Below are positions 43,214 to 52,081 of a stretch of 64,000 bases of DNA, one piece after another. Position 1 is the stretch's first letter. Each line of letters opens with the position of its first letter. Below the pieces are notes generated by a model. It was given only the letters and a program-made list of their open reading frames with translations, ran no database searches and had not been told where the DNA came from. The stretch is from Paenibacillus_E allorhizoplanae (GTDB lineage Bacteria; Bacillota; Bacilli; Paenibacillales; NBRC-103111), in the NCBI RefSeq assembly GCF_927798215.1, contig NZ_CAKMMW010000003.1, forward strand, positions 496,001 to 560,000, in the 5' to 3' direction. The position numbers and the translations under genes are program-made.

Positions 43214-45499
43214 TTGATACTTCGAAATCAAGAGAGCAAATTTATGTATCGCAACATACTTCTCAGTATTGTTTTATCCATTGTCATTACCTTGCTTGTC
43301 TCCTCTACGATTCTTTATGTCAACTTCGACAATATTGCGCTGAAGCAAGTGTATGAATCCGACTCCAACTCCTTGCTCCAAACGAGTCAAGAAATTCGGA
43401 CGATAACAGAGACTGCAACCTCCCTGTCTTTTCAAATTTATCGTGATTTCGTCATTAGTAAATTGTTGTTTTACGATAAACCAGATATTTATGATGTCCA
43501 AGGCAGCATGGCTCAATTGAATTTATATCGGCTAGCCATGCCATTTATTGATTCCATTTATGTGTATAACGGAAACTCAGAGCTTTTCTACGTCAGCTCG
43601 AATAACTTTCAGAGCGGCATCCAAACAAAAGCTAATCTTGGCGACCCTGGCATGGTCGATATCCTCGATCATTTTCAGGATTACATTCCTTTCTTACCGA
43701 TTCCAAGAACCTTCAAGTCAACTAATGTAAGCTCACTCCAAACAACAACTGTCGGGATCTATTCCTATTTGTGCTATGATGCCATCAATTTGAATAATTC
43801 TTTGAATTCGGCCGTTGTCGTCAATATCTCAGAGTCCTTCTTCAATAAGTCATTGAAAAAAATCGCAAACAATCGGGCAAGCAACGAATTTATTATTAAT
43901 AAAGAAGGCGTTCTGATCTCCACAGATGGATCCAATCCTGTACTTTCCAATTATGCAGATAAAGGCTACATCCAGAAAATTATCGCTAATGCTTCTACAC
44001 CGGGTTATTTGGTTGATACCGTCAATGAGAATAAGTCTTTGATTTCGTATACAGCTCCTGATTCTCTAGGATGGCGTTACGTTCGCACAACCCCTTACAC
44101 CATTATCACAAAAGAGATCAGAGACATGCGTCTCAAAACGATTTATATCTCACTTAGCATTCTTCTACTCGGGCTTCTCATTTCGTTCTTCATGTCCAAA
44201 CGATTATTCGGTCCTATTGATAAGGTCATTCGAAGCTTAAAAACGTTAGAAATCGAAAAGCGTGATAACCTGCAAATTTTACGACAAAATTTCCTGAGAA
44301 ATATTATGCTGGGCAGAGACGCTTACCACCCTCAAGTCTTGGAATCGAAATTAACCTATTTCGGCTCCAAAATCACCATTGATCATCCTTCTCTACTTCT
44401 CATGGTCAAAATTGATAAATATGAAGAAAACATTCGAACTTATAAAGATCAACTTACCTTATTACGCTATGCCATCATGAATATCGGTACCGAAATCAGC
44501 GCCTCCACCTTTCACGCGGAAGGCATTGATATGGGAGATGATCATATTCTGTTGCTTCTCTCTGCGAAAGAAACGGACTTCAAATGGGAACCTGTACATT
44601 TCACTGAGTTACTTCAAAATATGCAAGCATCCATTTCTTCCTTCATTAAATTATCCGTATCGATTACAGTAAGCCCGCTGCAAGACGAAGCGATACCGTG
44701 TTTCCAACTCTATAAGCAACTGCTTGAGGCCTCTTACCATCGTTTATTTAGAGGACATGGCTGCATCATTTGGTCGGATGAAATCATTGCATACCGCACC
44801 AAGGAGTACAAATTCCCATCTCAGAAGGAAAAACAACTCGTCGATTGCCTCATGACAGGCGATTCGGAAGAGGCCGAACTGCTTTATACCGACATCGTGA
44901 ATGAAACATCACTATATCCTTACACGGTCGTCCACTTGGCCATCTCCCACCTCACCTTAACCGTTAATAATGTACTAACAACGATTAACAAGAATAATGC
45001 GCTAGCCTTCCCCCTCTACTTGGATGCCGCTGTCGCTTCTCTGACCCACGTCGAGACCATTGAAGAAATTAACGCGCAGTTCATTGACGTATTCAAGCAG
45101 CTTCAGAAAAAGCTCGATGAGAAAAGAAGCTCTAAGCATGTGGAGCTGATCAAGAAAATGAACGATATCATTGATCGGGATTATGCGAATCAGAACTTGT
45201 CACTGAACTCAATTGCCGATGAACTCGCGATGTCTTCCATTTATATTAGCCGGTTGTACAAACAGCACACGATGGCGGCCATTACCGATGTGATTCAAGA
45301 TGTGCGGATGAACAAATCCAAAGATCTGCTTTTAAACTCATCGCTTTCCGTTGCTGAAATCGCTGAGAAGACAGGCTTTACGAGCGACTCTTATTTCTAT
45401 CGTTTATTTAAAAAATATAATGGGATTACACCGAACGATTTCCGCAAACAACTCAAATATGAAAATACGCTCCAACAGAAAGGAATTGAAGAACGATGA
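43214..45499 (+). CDS. Membrane-bound AraC family regulator
   Basis: 761 residues. TM1 (~18-38) and TM2 (~312-332) flank an extracytoplasmic sensor, followed by a cytoplasmic linker and a C-terminal AraC double helix-turn-helix (SIADELAMSSIYISRLYKQHT ... AEIAEKTGFTSDSYFYRLFKKYNGITPNDFRK). The TTG at 43214 follows AAGGGGGGG; ATG 43244 is an alternative. Typical regulator of the divergent Lpl-type importer. Its stop overlaps the ATG of the isoprenoid-synthase-like gene (ATGA), tying the two together. Confidence 0.92.
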   Translation: MILRNQESKFMYRNILLSIVLSIVITLLVSSTILYVNFDNIALKQVYESDSNSLLQTSQEIRTITETATSLSFQIYRDFVISKLLFYDKPDIYDVQGSMAQLNLYRLAMPFIDSIYVYNGNSELFYVSSNNFQSGIQTKANLGDPGMVDILDHFQDYIPFLPIPRTFKSTNVSSLQTTTVGIYSYLCYDAINLNNSLNSAVVVNISESFFNKSLKKIANNRASNEFIINKEGVLISTDGSNPVLSNYADKGYIQKIIANASTPGYLVDTVNENKSLISYTAPDSLGWRYVRTTPYTIITKEIRDMRLKTIYISLSILLLGLLISFFMSKRLFGPIDKVIRSLKTLEIEKRDNLQILRQNFLRNIMLGRDAYHPQVLESKLTYFGSKITIDHPSLLLMVKIDKYEENIRTYKDQLTLLRYAIMNIGTEISASTFHAEGIDMGDDHILLLLSAKETDFKWEPVHFTELLQNMQASISSFIKLSVSITVSPLQDEAIPCFQLYKQLLEASYHRLFRGHGCIIWSDEIIAYRTKEYKFPSQKEKQLVDCLMTGDSEEAELLYTDIVNETSLYPYTVVHLAISHLTLTVNNVLTTINKNNALAFPLYLDAAVASLTHVETIEEINAQFIDVFKQLQKKLDEKRSSKHVELIKKMNDIIDRDYANQNLSLNSIADELAMSSIYISRLYKQHTMAAITDVIQDVRMNKSKDLLLNSSLSVAEIAEKTGFTSDSYFYRLFKKYNGITPNDFRKQLKYENTLQQKGIEER

Positions 45500-46434
45500 A
45501 TTGGCTCCATGATCACAAGAATCAATTACATCTTATTTTTGCAGAAGCAAAGGATGCTGTACGCCAATTCCCTTCTCCATTGGACCAGCTAGGTCTTACC
45601 TATTTAGCTAAGTTTGATCCCACTCAAGAAGGTAGCAGCAAGAATTATATTTGTTATCTTCTTCCGTATTGGATGAAAGACATCTGCAAGCTGCCTGCAG
45701 AGTCGTTTAACAAGCTTTCTCTAGGGAATATCTTTGTCATGCTGTACTATTTCATACAAGATGATATTATGGACGCTAACAAAGGCGAACACGCAAGCAA
45801 ACTGCCACTCGCCAACTTATTCCATGTCCAATTCCTCTCGATTTATCGAGAGCTATTCCCTTCAGATTCCCCCTTCTGGGACTATTACGAAACCTATATC
45901 CTAGAATGGTCGAAAAGTGTCACAAATGAACGACAATCCGATTATTTCCACGAGGACAAATTTCAAATTGCTAAGAAAGCTAGTCCTGTTAAAAATGCCA
46001 GTACAGGAGCACTGCTGCTTGCTAAACAATCACATCTCATTTCTGTCGTAACGGATGCCGTTGAACAGACACTCGTAACCCTGCAGATGTTGGATGATTG
46101 GGCAGACTGGGAAGAAGATCTAGCAGATGGCTCTTATAATTGCTTATTAGCCTCTATCAGCAAGCAATTGCAGCTTTCGACAGAAGATACGCTAACGCCT
46201 GAAATGATTAAGCAGCAGCTCTACGTCCATGACTTCTTCGCCGATTACGGAAAGACTGCTGACTCTCACCACGCGCATCTGCTAACCCTATCAGTAGGCA
46301 TGGAGCAACTGCTTGCCTTCCATGATTCTCTCGTACAAAATATCCATCGGGTAGCACAAGAAATCAAAGAACGAAGGGCGACTTTAGCCTCTGGTGGATT
46401 CTACTATTTTTTGTCTAATTCTGATAGATTTTGA
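45496..46434 (+). CDS. Class I isoprenoid synthase-fold protein
   Basis: 312 residues, all-helical. It has an aspartate-rich DDxxD at 89-93 (YYFIQDDIMD) and a second at 200-204 (QMLDDWADWEED), the two-motif layout of trans-prenyl synthases and related enzymes, about 110 residues apart. It lacks the other conserved blocks of ordinary polyprenyl, squalene or phytoene synthases that I would expect, so the reaction is unknown. It overlaps the AraC regulator by four bases and is followed 74 bases later by an NHLP-type precursor peptide gene. That context suggests a role in peptide modification or in terpenoid signalling. Confidence 0.75.
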   Translation: MNWLHDHKNQLHLIFAEAKDAVRQFPSPLDQLGLTYLAKFDPTQEGSSKNYICYLLPYWMKDICKLPAESFNKLSLGNIFVMLYYFIQDDIMDANKGEHASKLPLANLFHVQFLSIYRELFPSDSPFWDYYETYILEWSKSVTNERQSDYFHEDKFQIAKKASPVKNASTGALLLAKQSHLISVVTDAVEQTLVTLQMLDDWADWEEDLADGSYNCLLASISKQLQLSTEDTLTPEMIKQQLYVHDFFADYGKTADSHHAHLLTLSVGMEQLLAFHDSLVQNIHRVAQEIKERRATLASGGFYYFLSNSDRF

Positions 46435-46463
46435 TAGATTAATAGATATGATCGTGGTATACT
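46421..46463 (+). promoter_or_regulatory. Promoter with three 10-bp tandem repeats before precursor gene
   Basis: Three successive 10-mers (CTGATAGATT, TTGATAGATT, AATAGATATG) span 46421-46450 and overlap the stop of the preceding gene. TAGATT (46435-46440) and TATACT (46458-46463) form -35 and -10 hexamers with a 17-base spacer. Helically phased direct repeats over a -35 fit an AraC-type activator or a repressor site. Confidence 0.55.
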
Positions 46464-46508
46464 TTTATTTGTAGGAAAAATTACCCAAATGACTAGGAGT
46501 GATTACAA

Positions 46509-46748
46509 ATGTCCACAAATGATAGCGTAAAAGCCAAAATTATTCAAAAAGCTTGGGAAGATGAAGCCTTCAAACAACAACTTCTAGCCAACCCGAGAGC
46601 AGCGCTGAAACAAGCATTTAACATTACACTTCCTGAAGACATCAAGGTTAAAGCTGTTGAAGAAACATCGACAGATTTCGTACTAGTAATCCCTACAAAT
46701 CCAGCTAAAATATTGGTATCATCTAATAGCGTAGAATGCGTTTGGTAA
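46509..46748 (+). CDS. NHLP-type precursor peptide (nitrile hydratase-like leader)
   Basis: 79 residues. Residues ~9-65 match the nitrile hydratase-like leader family: KIIQKAWEDEAFKQQLLANPRAAL, then LPEDIKVKAVEET, then DFVLVIPTNP. The remaining 14 residues (AKILVSSNSVECVW) would be the core or tail; it has three Ser, one Cys and a terminal Trp. The common double-Gly cleavage site is missing. AGGAG precedes the ATG, and there is a promoter of its own. No peptidase or exporter is adjacent, so maturation is unclear. It could also be a standalone NHLP-like protein. Confidence 0.82.
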   Translation: MSTNDSVKAKIIQKAWEDEAFKQQLLANPRAALKQAFNITLPEDIKVKAVEETSTDFVLVIPTNPAKILVSSNSVECVW

Positions 46749-46750
46749 TA

Positions 46751-46791
46751 TAAAAAGGTGTTCCGCTTTAAAAAGCGGGACACCTTTTTTA
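46751..46791. terminator. Strong terminator after precursor gene
   Basis: AAAAAGGTGTTCCGCTTT / AAAGCGGGACACCTTTTTT with one wobble. It lies right after the precursor stop and is T-rich on both sides. Confidence 0.93.
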
Positions 46792-46881
46792 GTTTTAGTT
46801 AGATAGGCCATAAGCCGTGAGCTTAAGTTTTCTTAATTAACTTTCCATCCCTAAACCACTATTTCGCTTTCTAACCCAAAC

Positions 46882-47712
46882 TTACTGCAGCTCTGGTTTT
46901 TTACCACATGCCGTAATAGAGGTCATCATCGCATAAGCTTCAGCGGAATTGTTAATTTGATGGGATGCTTCTTCTAACTGATCATACTCTTGCTTATTAA
47001 TAATCCCGTTCTTGAAAAAAACAGCGAAACGGTTGATGTCAAGTCGACGCTTAAAACCCTCGATTCCAAGAATGTCACTATGCTGAATAATCGCATCAAT
47101 ATCCACATCTATGTAACCTGCATTTTTTAATAAGCGTGGCAAACTCCTCCCAATGTGACGGTTTCCACCTTTTTCGGCTACGTAATCAGCCACTTTCTTT
47201 AACACACTAGGTAGCGCATGAATATCAGGATTAAATGCCCCAAAGATTCCGTCATCTACATCAATGATAACAAGCTTCCCTCCTGGCTTTAGCACTCTAT
47301 AAATTTCTTGGGCGGCCAGTAGAGGATTATGCAGATGAAGAAAGAGTAACCTTGCAATAGCGAAATCAAAGGATTGATCAGGCAATCCTGTGTCATAAAC
47401 CGATGATTGCACAAACTGCAGTCTTGACAAAGGTACATTATCCAACAGTTTCTTAGCTTTATTAAGTAACGTCTCATCAATTTCCAAAGCTGTAATTTGA
47501 CTGTCTGGCAAGCTATTAACGAGTTGCTCTGTAACGAAGCCAGGTCCACTACCGAGTTCAATGATCCTCATTCCGTTCTCTAATCCGTACAATTGAAGGT
47601 TGCGAAATTCTTTAGTCCATCCCATCGTTGCCTGTAACTTCAACCGTTCTACTTCAGATTCAAAACCCAGAGACGCTTCTTGAATGTTGTAAGTTGACTG
47701 ACGCTCTTTCAT
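46882..47712 (-). CDS. Class I SAM-dependent methyltransferase
   Basis: 276 residues. SAM-binding motif I IELGSGPGF, acidic ALEIDE, and motif VLKPGGKLVIIDVDDG as in Methyltransf_11/25 proteins; a helical C-terminal extension follows. Substrate unknown. It converges on the NHLP peptide gene across a terminator, so a role in peptide methylation is conceivable but not shown. ATG follows GGGGGTG. Confidence 0.88.
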   Translation of the reverse strand: MKERQSTYNIQEASLGFESEVERLKLQATMGWTKEFRNLQLYGLENGMRIIELGSGPGFVTEQLVNSLPDSQITALEIDETLLNKAKKLLDNVPLSRLQFVQSSVYDTGLPDQSFDFAIARLLFLHLHNPLLAAQEIYRVLKPGGKLVIIDVDDGIFGAFNPDIHALPSVLKKVADYVAEKGGNRHIGRSLPRLLKNAGYIDVDIDAIIQHSDILGIEGFKRRLDINRFAVFFKNGIINKQEYDQLEEASHQINNSAEAYAMMTSITACGKKPELQ

Positions 47713-47840
47713 CCAGCACCCCCGTAAATTAACCTATATGGATTTATTGAAATACACTACTCTACGTGAATTGTTCGTACTTGACAGGATTTACACAACT
47801 TTCTGAATGGGAAGTCTGCATTCCGGAAAGTTTCACGGAT

Positions 47841-49748
47841 TCAAGTAACTGTGACAATGGGGAACCGAATAATAACCTCTGTACCCAAGTATCTTTGACT
47901 TTTGAACTCAATGTGCCCTTTCATAATCTCGATTAGCCGGAACGTTACCATTAGGCCTAGCCCGGTCCCCTTCGTCTTCGTCGAATAATAAGGCTCGCCT
48001 AGTTTCGTTAACTGCATAGGTTCGATGCCCTCTCCATTATCCTTGATATGAATGAACACCTCATTATCTTTCTCATAGGCCCAAATATTAATTTGCCCAT
48101 CGACTTGAAACGCTTCGATACTATTCTTGATAAGGTTGATCAAGACTTGCTTCAGCTTTGACGAATTCCCATTGATGTGTAAATCAGCAGGTACATTGAC
48201 AGTAATCCGTCCACCATTCAAGGTGGCTAAGGGCATAATGATCCCTTCAATTTGATTAATTTCCTTGCTCACATTCAATTCCACAATTTCATCCAGCTGT
48301 GGCTTAGCAAATGTAAGGAAATCCGTAATAATGACGGAGGCACGATCTAGTTCTTCGATGGCAATCGTCATATACTCCTTATTCTTATCATCCGTTCTAG
48401 CCGCTACTAGCTGTAGAAACCCTCGTGTAACTTGTAATGGATTTCTCACTTCATGGGCAACGGAAGCAGCTAAGGAGCTAATCATCTCCATCTTTTCGGA
48501 AAGCTGAAGCTGATGATTGTAAAATTCTAGTTCTTTTGAATAGTTAGCCATCTGCTCCTGATTGATTGCGAATCGCCTGCCTAAAATAACAATGAGTGCG
48601 ATAATAAAGCCCACCACACCAAATTTCCATAGGAAAAACTGATACTTTTGATTATTTGCATAGTAAAGAATAAGATCAAACATCCCCATTAGCGCGAAAA
48701 TAGCGAATCCTGAAGAGAAAATAACTGCCTCTTTGTTACCTCTTATTACAAAAACAATGGATAGACCAATAATAATGATAAATTGAAAAATCATAATTGC
48801 ACCAAGAACAGTAACCGAAAAAAAGAAATACGTTTGAATAAAGTTATAGTTATTTAGTTGATTTATCAGCATGAAGATAATCGAGATCACCGAATAGCCT
48901 ATTTGAAATTTACGAAGAATACGAATCCATTTAAATTTACCATTATCAAATATTTTTTCGAAGAAATACATCAGTGAAGGTAATAATACCGCCAAAGAAA
49001 TATCAAATATATCGAGGAATACATCTCCAAACCGAGTAAAATTTGCATACAGAAATGGTGAATAGGTAAGAAAGATAGTACCTAACGATAGTATGATTAA
49101 ACTAAGAGAAATCCAGGTAGCTCGCCCAATTTTCTTCAAGCAGAAAGAACAAATGAGCATGATCACAGCAATAAATATAAAAGCAAACCCAAGAATAATG
49201 TTCTGTAAATCCCGGAATATGTATGTTCTGGTCAAATTCGAATAGTGATCTAATTGTATGTCAGATTGTACACCTAATCGGTCCATGGATGTCTGTAGCT
49301 TTAAGTAAACAATTCCCCCAGCATCCTCTGCACTAAGTGGAAATAAACTTCGCTGTCGATCCGTAGGGAAATCAAACTTAACCTCATGCAGGAGTCGATC
49401 ACCTATATACACCGATAACTGCTGTGCATATATCTCATCAATATACATACCGTAGTCCTTAGTAAGCTGTTCTGGTAGCTTTATGCGAACCCACGCTGTA
49501 GTAACCTCTTCCGGTTTATCCGGCATCTTTGCTCCACTCTCGATCGTCATCCATCGATCTTCAAGTGACGAAGCTATGATATTTTGAATCGTATCATCGG
49601 GCCCCCCCCACTTCATCTCCCAGTTTGGAATTGTTTTCACATCATTAGGCTGCTCCGCGAAAGCATGATTAGTCATAAATAATAAGCCAAACATGATAAC
49701 CAACCCTATTTTCCACCGCAAATGATGTTTTTGAAGCCATTGTTGCAT
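47841..49748 (-). CDS. 7TMR-DISM-type sensor histidine kinase
   Basis: 635 residues: signal peptide, an extracellular DISM-like beta domain (~35-170), seven transmembrane helices (~185-400), then a kinase with phosphoacceptor His in VAHEVRNPL and HATPase blocks LINLIKNSIEAF, DNGEGI and GTGLGLM. The core resembles KinB/sporulation-type kinases. No response regulator is adjacent, so it is an orphan. Confidence 0.92.
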   Translation of the reverse strand: MQQWLQKHHLRWKIGLVIMFGLLFMTNHAFAEQPNDVKTIPNWEMKWGGPDDTIQNIIASSLEDRWMTIESGAKMPDKPEEVTTAWVRIKLPEQLTKDYGMYIDEIYAQQLSVYIGDRLLHEVKFDFPTDRQRSLFPLSAEDAGGIVYLKLQTSMDRLGVQSDIQLDHYSNLTRTYIFRDLQNIILGFAFIFIAVIMLICSFCLKKIGRATWISLSLIILSLGTIFLTYSPFLYANFTRFGDVFLDIFDISLAVLLPSLMYFFEKIFDNGKFKWIRILRKFQIGYSVISIIFMLINQLNNYNFIQTYFFFSVTVLGAIMIFQFIIIIGLSIVFVIRGNKEAVIFSSGFAIFALMGMFDLILYYANNQKYQFFLWKFGVVGFIIALIVILGRRFAINQEQMANYSKELEFYNHQLQLSEKMEMISSLAASVAHEVRNPLQVTRGFLQLVAARTDDKNKEYMTIAIEELDRASVIITDFLTFAKPQLDEIVELNVSKEINQIEGIIMPLATLNGGRITVNVPADLHINGNSSKLKQVLINLIKNSIEAFQVDGQINIWAYEKDNEVFIHIKDNGEGIEPMQLTKLGEPYYSTKTKGTGLGLMVTFRLIEIMKGHIEFKSQRYLGTEVIIRFPIVTVT

Positions 49749-49852
49749 GCATTCACCTTCCCCCGATGACTGTAAGTAATTTACATTAAATGAATTCGAC
49801 GGGGTTATGTGCTTTCCTTCTTAGCAAAGTAAACATTCTACAAACAAAATGA

Positions 49853-49884
49853 AACGCTCGCCCCATTCCAATAGGCGAGCGCTC
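49853..49884 (-). terminator. Terminator at end of heterocycle gene cluster
   Basis: Minus strand CGCTCGCC pairs with GGCGAGCG, followed by a T-rich run, immediately past the 49886 gene. Confidence 0.82.
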
Positions 49885-49885
49885 C

Positions 49886-51145
49886 TTAATTATCAGAGAA
49901 CCAAAACGTTTTGGCTGGCAAGGTTTCGGTAATAAGTTGACCCTGACTAACGACATTGCGGCACGTAGATTGCCCGCCAATAAGATCCATTGCCGTCTCA
50001 CCAGGAAGCATAATGAAACTAGCAGGTAGGCCTAAACCAATACCGTAATCCTTAAGTTGTAACGTTCGGGCAGCTCGTAGGGTAATCATCCGAACGAGCT
50101 CGTCTAGTTCCTCACGCCCCGTCATATGGGCTAAATGCGCAGCCATATGAGCCGCTTGAAGCATATTTCCCGTTCCTAAAGGATAGAATGGCGTCCGAAT
50201 ATCATCATGAGCAATGCTGACATTGATACCGGCCATCCACATTTCCTTGATGCGAGCAATACCACGACCTTTGAGACTGCTGTCGAATCGCCCTTGCATG
50301 GCGCTATTGATGAGCGGACAGCATACGATATGAATGCCCGATCTGGCCACGAGACCCAGTATTTTCTGAAAATAAGCTTCACTATAATAGGCTGTCGCAT
50401 TCACGTGTGCAGCAGTTACTCGTTCTCTTAAGCCCGAGCGAAGGGCCAAATGAGCAACATTTTCTAAGAACGTGGAATGGGGATCATCCATTTCATCACA
50501 GAACACGTGAACGAAGCATCCATGCTTTTTCGCAATCCGGAAGCAGATGTCCAAGGATGCTTCTCCTTCTGATCGCGTAGGCTCCAGATGTGGGACTGCA
50601 CTTATACCGTCGGCACCAAGCTCCAAGGCAAGCTCTAGCCGTCGTTCGTTATCTGGACAGGCACGAATCCCCTCCTGTGGAAAGGCGATAACCTGCACAT
50701 GCATGTAAGGCTTCACACGCTCACGAAGCGCGAGAATCGCTCTTAAAGCAGTCAGACTTGGATCTGAAATATCCACCATCGACCGTACATGAAGGACGCC
50801 CGATGAGATTTGCATCCGAAGCACCTTCTCCGCGCGTGCCATGACGTCCTCAAACGTGAGTGTCCGCTTTCGTTTCTGCCATAGATCAATCCCTTCGAAT
50901 AACGTGCCACTCTCATTCCAATTAGGCTCCCCCGCAGTTAACACGGTATCTAGATGAATGTGCGACTCTACGAAAGGCGGCAGCAGCAAGTGCCCCGTCC
51001 CATCAACCTCTCGCTCGCCGTGATCGGCAACTTTACCCATCGCGACAATTTTACCATTTGCCACGCCGATATCTATAGGTCCTTGGAACTCGTGATCACC
51101 GAGTAAACGAATTTGACGATAGACCATATCAAGCAAGTTAATCAC
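49886..51145 (-). CDS. Cytosine deaminase-like amidohydrolase (gene 10 of cluster)
   Basis: About 419 residues of the CodA/AtzC-like amidohydrolase group. Metal ligands and active-site motifs are visible: VESHIHLDT, HVFCDEMDDP, AAHVNATAYYS and AHDDIRTPFYPLGTGNML. It hydrolyses C-N bonds in cyclic or guanidine-like substrates; the true substrate is unknown. The GTG at 51145 overlaps its ribosome site, so TTG 51136 or ATG 51127 may be the start. Paralogue of the 55934 product in the same cluster. Confidence 0.9.
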   Translation of the reverse strand: MINLLDMVYRQIRLLGDHEFQGPIDIGVANGKIVAMGKVADHGEREVDGTGHLLLPPFVESHIHLDTVLTAGEPNWNESGTLFEGIDLWQKRKRTLTFEDVMARAEKVLRMQISSGVLHVRSMVDISDPSLTALRAILALRERVKPYMHVQVIAFPQEGIRACPDNERRLELALELGADGISAVPHLEPTRSEGEASLDICFRIAKKHGCFVHVFCDEMDDPHSTFLENVAHLALRSGLRERVTAAHVNATAYYSEAYFQKILGLVARSGIHIVCCPLINSAMQGRFDSSLKGRGIARIKEMWMAGINVSIAHDDIRTPFYPLGTGNMLQAAHMAAHLAHMTGREELDELVRMITLRAARTLQLKDYGIGLGLPASFIMLPGETAMDLIGGQSTCRNVVSQGQLITETLPAKTFWFSDN

Positions 51146-51166
51146 CTCATATCTAGAGCTACGCGA

Positions 51167-52063
51167 TTAATTATCACGCTTCATTTCAGACTCATGCCAG
51201 GAGCTTAGGAGCCATTTGGCAAAGGCATTCACCAACAGGAAGAAAACAATCCCCAGCGCAGAAGCGGATAACCCGCATGCAAACAAGTATGGCGTCTTTA
51301 GTCGGGCAGCTGCATAGGTGATCGCATAGCCTAATCCACCTTGCCCCCCGCCAATTCCGGCAATGTATTCCCCGACAATGGCACCGACAACTGACAAGGT
51401 ACAAGAAATTTTCAAACCCGCCACAATATAAGGAAGCGCGGCCGGAATACGAAGTTTCCACATCGTTTGAAAGCCATTGGCATTATACAAATAGAACAAA
51501 TTGCTCATATTTTGATCCGTCGAATTAAGTCCAATTAAGGTATTCGATAGCATCGGGAAGAACCCGATTAAGAAAGTAATAATCACAATCGCATTCATAC
51601 CTGCATCGAACCAGATCACGATCAATGGTGCGATTGCAACAATGGGAATCGTTTGTAAAATAATCGCGTATGGATACACGCTTTTCTCAATCCATTTCGA
51701 ACTGGCAAGCAGAATAGCACCCGCTATGCCTAGGATAATACTGAGTATAAATCCAAGAACAGCTTCGAAAGTTGTCGTTCGCACGGATACCCAAAGACCG
51801 CTCCTATTCTCGATAGCGGCTTTCACAATATCCGAGGGTTTAGGAACGAGGTAGACTGGCGCGTGCGTCAAGGCAGCGATCAGCTCCCATCCGCCAATAA
51901 AGACTACGAACGCAACTAAAGGCGGCAGCAGCTGTTTGAGCAGCATCAACAAACGGCGACTAAACGACACGCCCTCCTCCATGCGACTCATCCAAGCTGC
52001 ACGTTCACGAGCGGGAAATATTTCATCAGGTAGTATTTGTAGGTACTTCGAATCGACAGCCAT
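51167..52063 (-). CDS. NMT1/SsuC-type ABC permease
   Basis: 298 residues: an N-terminal cytoplasmic stretch, then six helices of the SsuC/TauC/ThiX family with the loop LPYIVAGLKISCTLSVVGAIVGEYIAG. It works with the ATPase at 53446 and the binding protein at 57338. ATG lies 18 bases after the FAD oxidase stop. Confidence 0.92.
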   Translation of the reverse strand: MAVDSKYLQILPDEIFPARERAAWMSRMEEGVSFSRRLLMLLKQLLPPLVAFVVFIGGWELIAALTHAPVYLVPKPSDIVKAAIENRSGLWVSVRTTTFEAVLGFILSIILGIAGAILLASSKWIEKSVYPYAIILQTIPIVAIAPLIVIWFDAGMNAIVIITFLIGFFPMLSNTLIGLNSTDQNMSNLFYLYNANGFQTMWKLRIPAALPYIVAGLKISCTLSVVGAIVGEYIAGIGGGQGGLGYAITYAAARLKTPYLFACGLSASALGIVFFLLVNAFAKWLLSSWHESEMKRDN

Positions 52064-52081
52064 TGCACATATCCCCCTTCT

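Noticed and set aside
45496..46434. Housekeeping polyprenyl diphosphate synthase
   Set aside because: The two DDxxD motifs are present, but the protein lacks the rest of the conserved blocks, and no isoprenoid or quinone gene is nearby.
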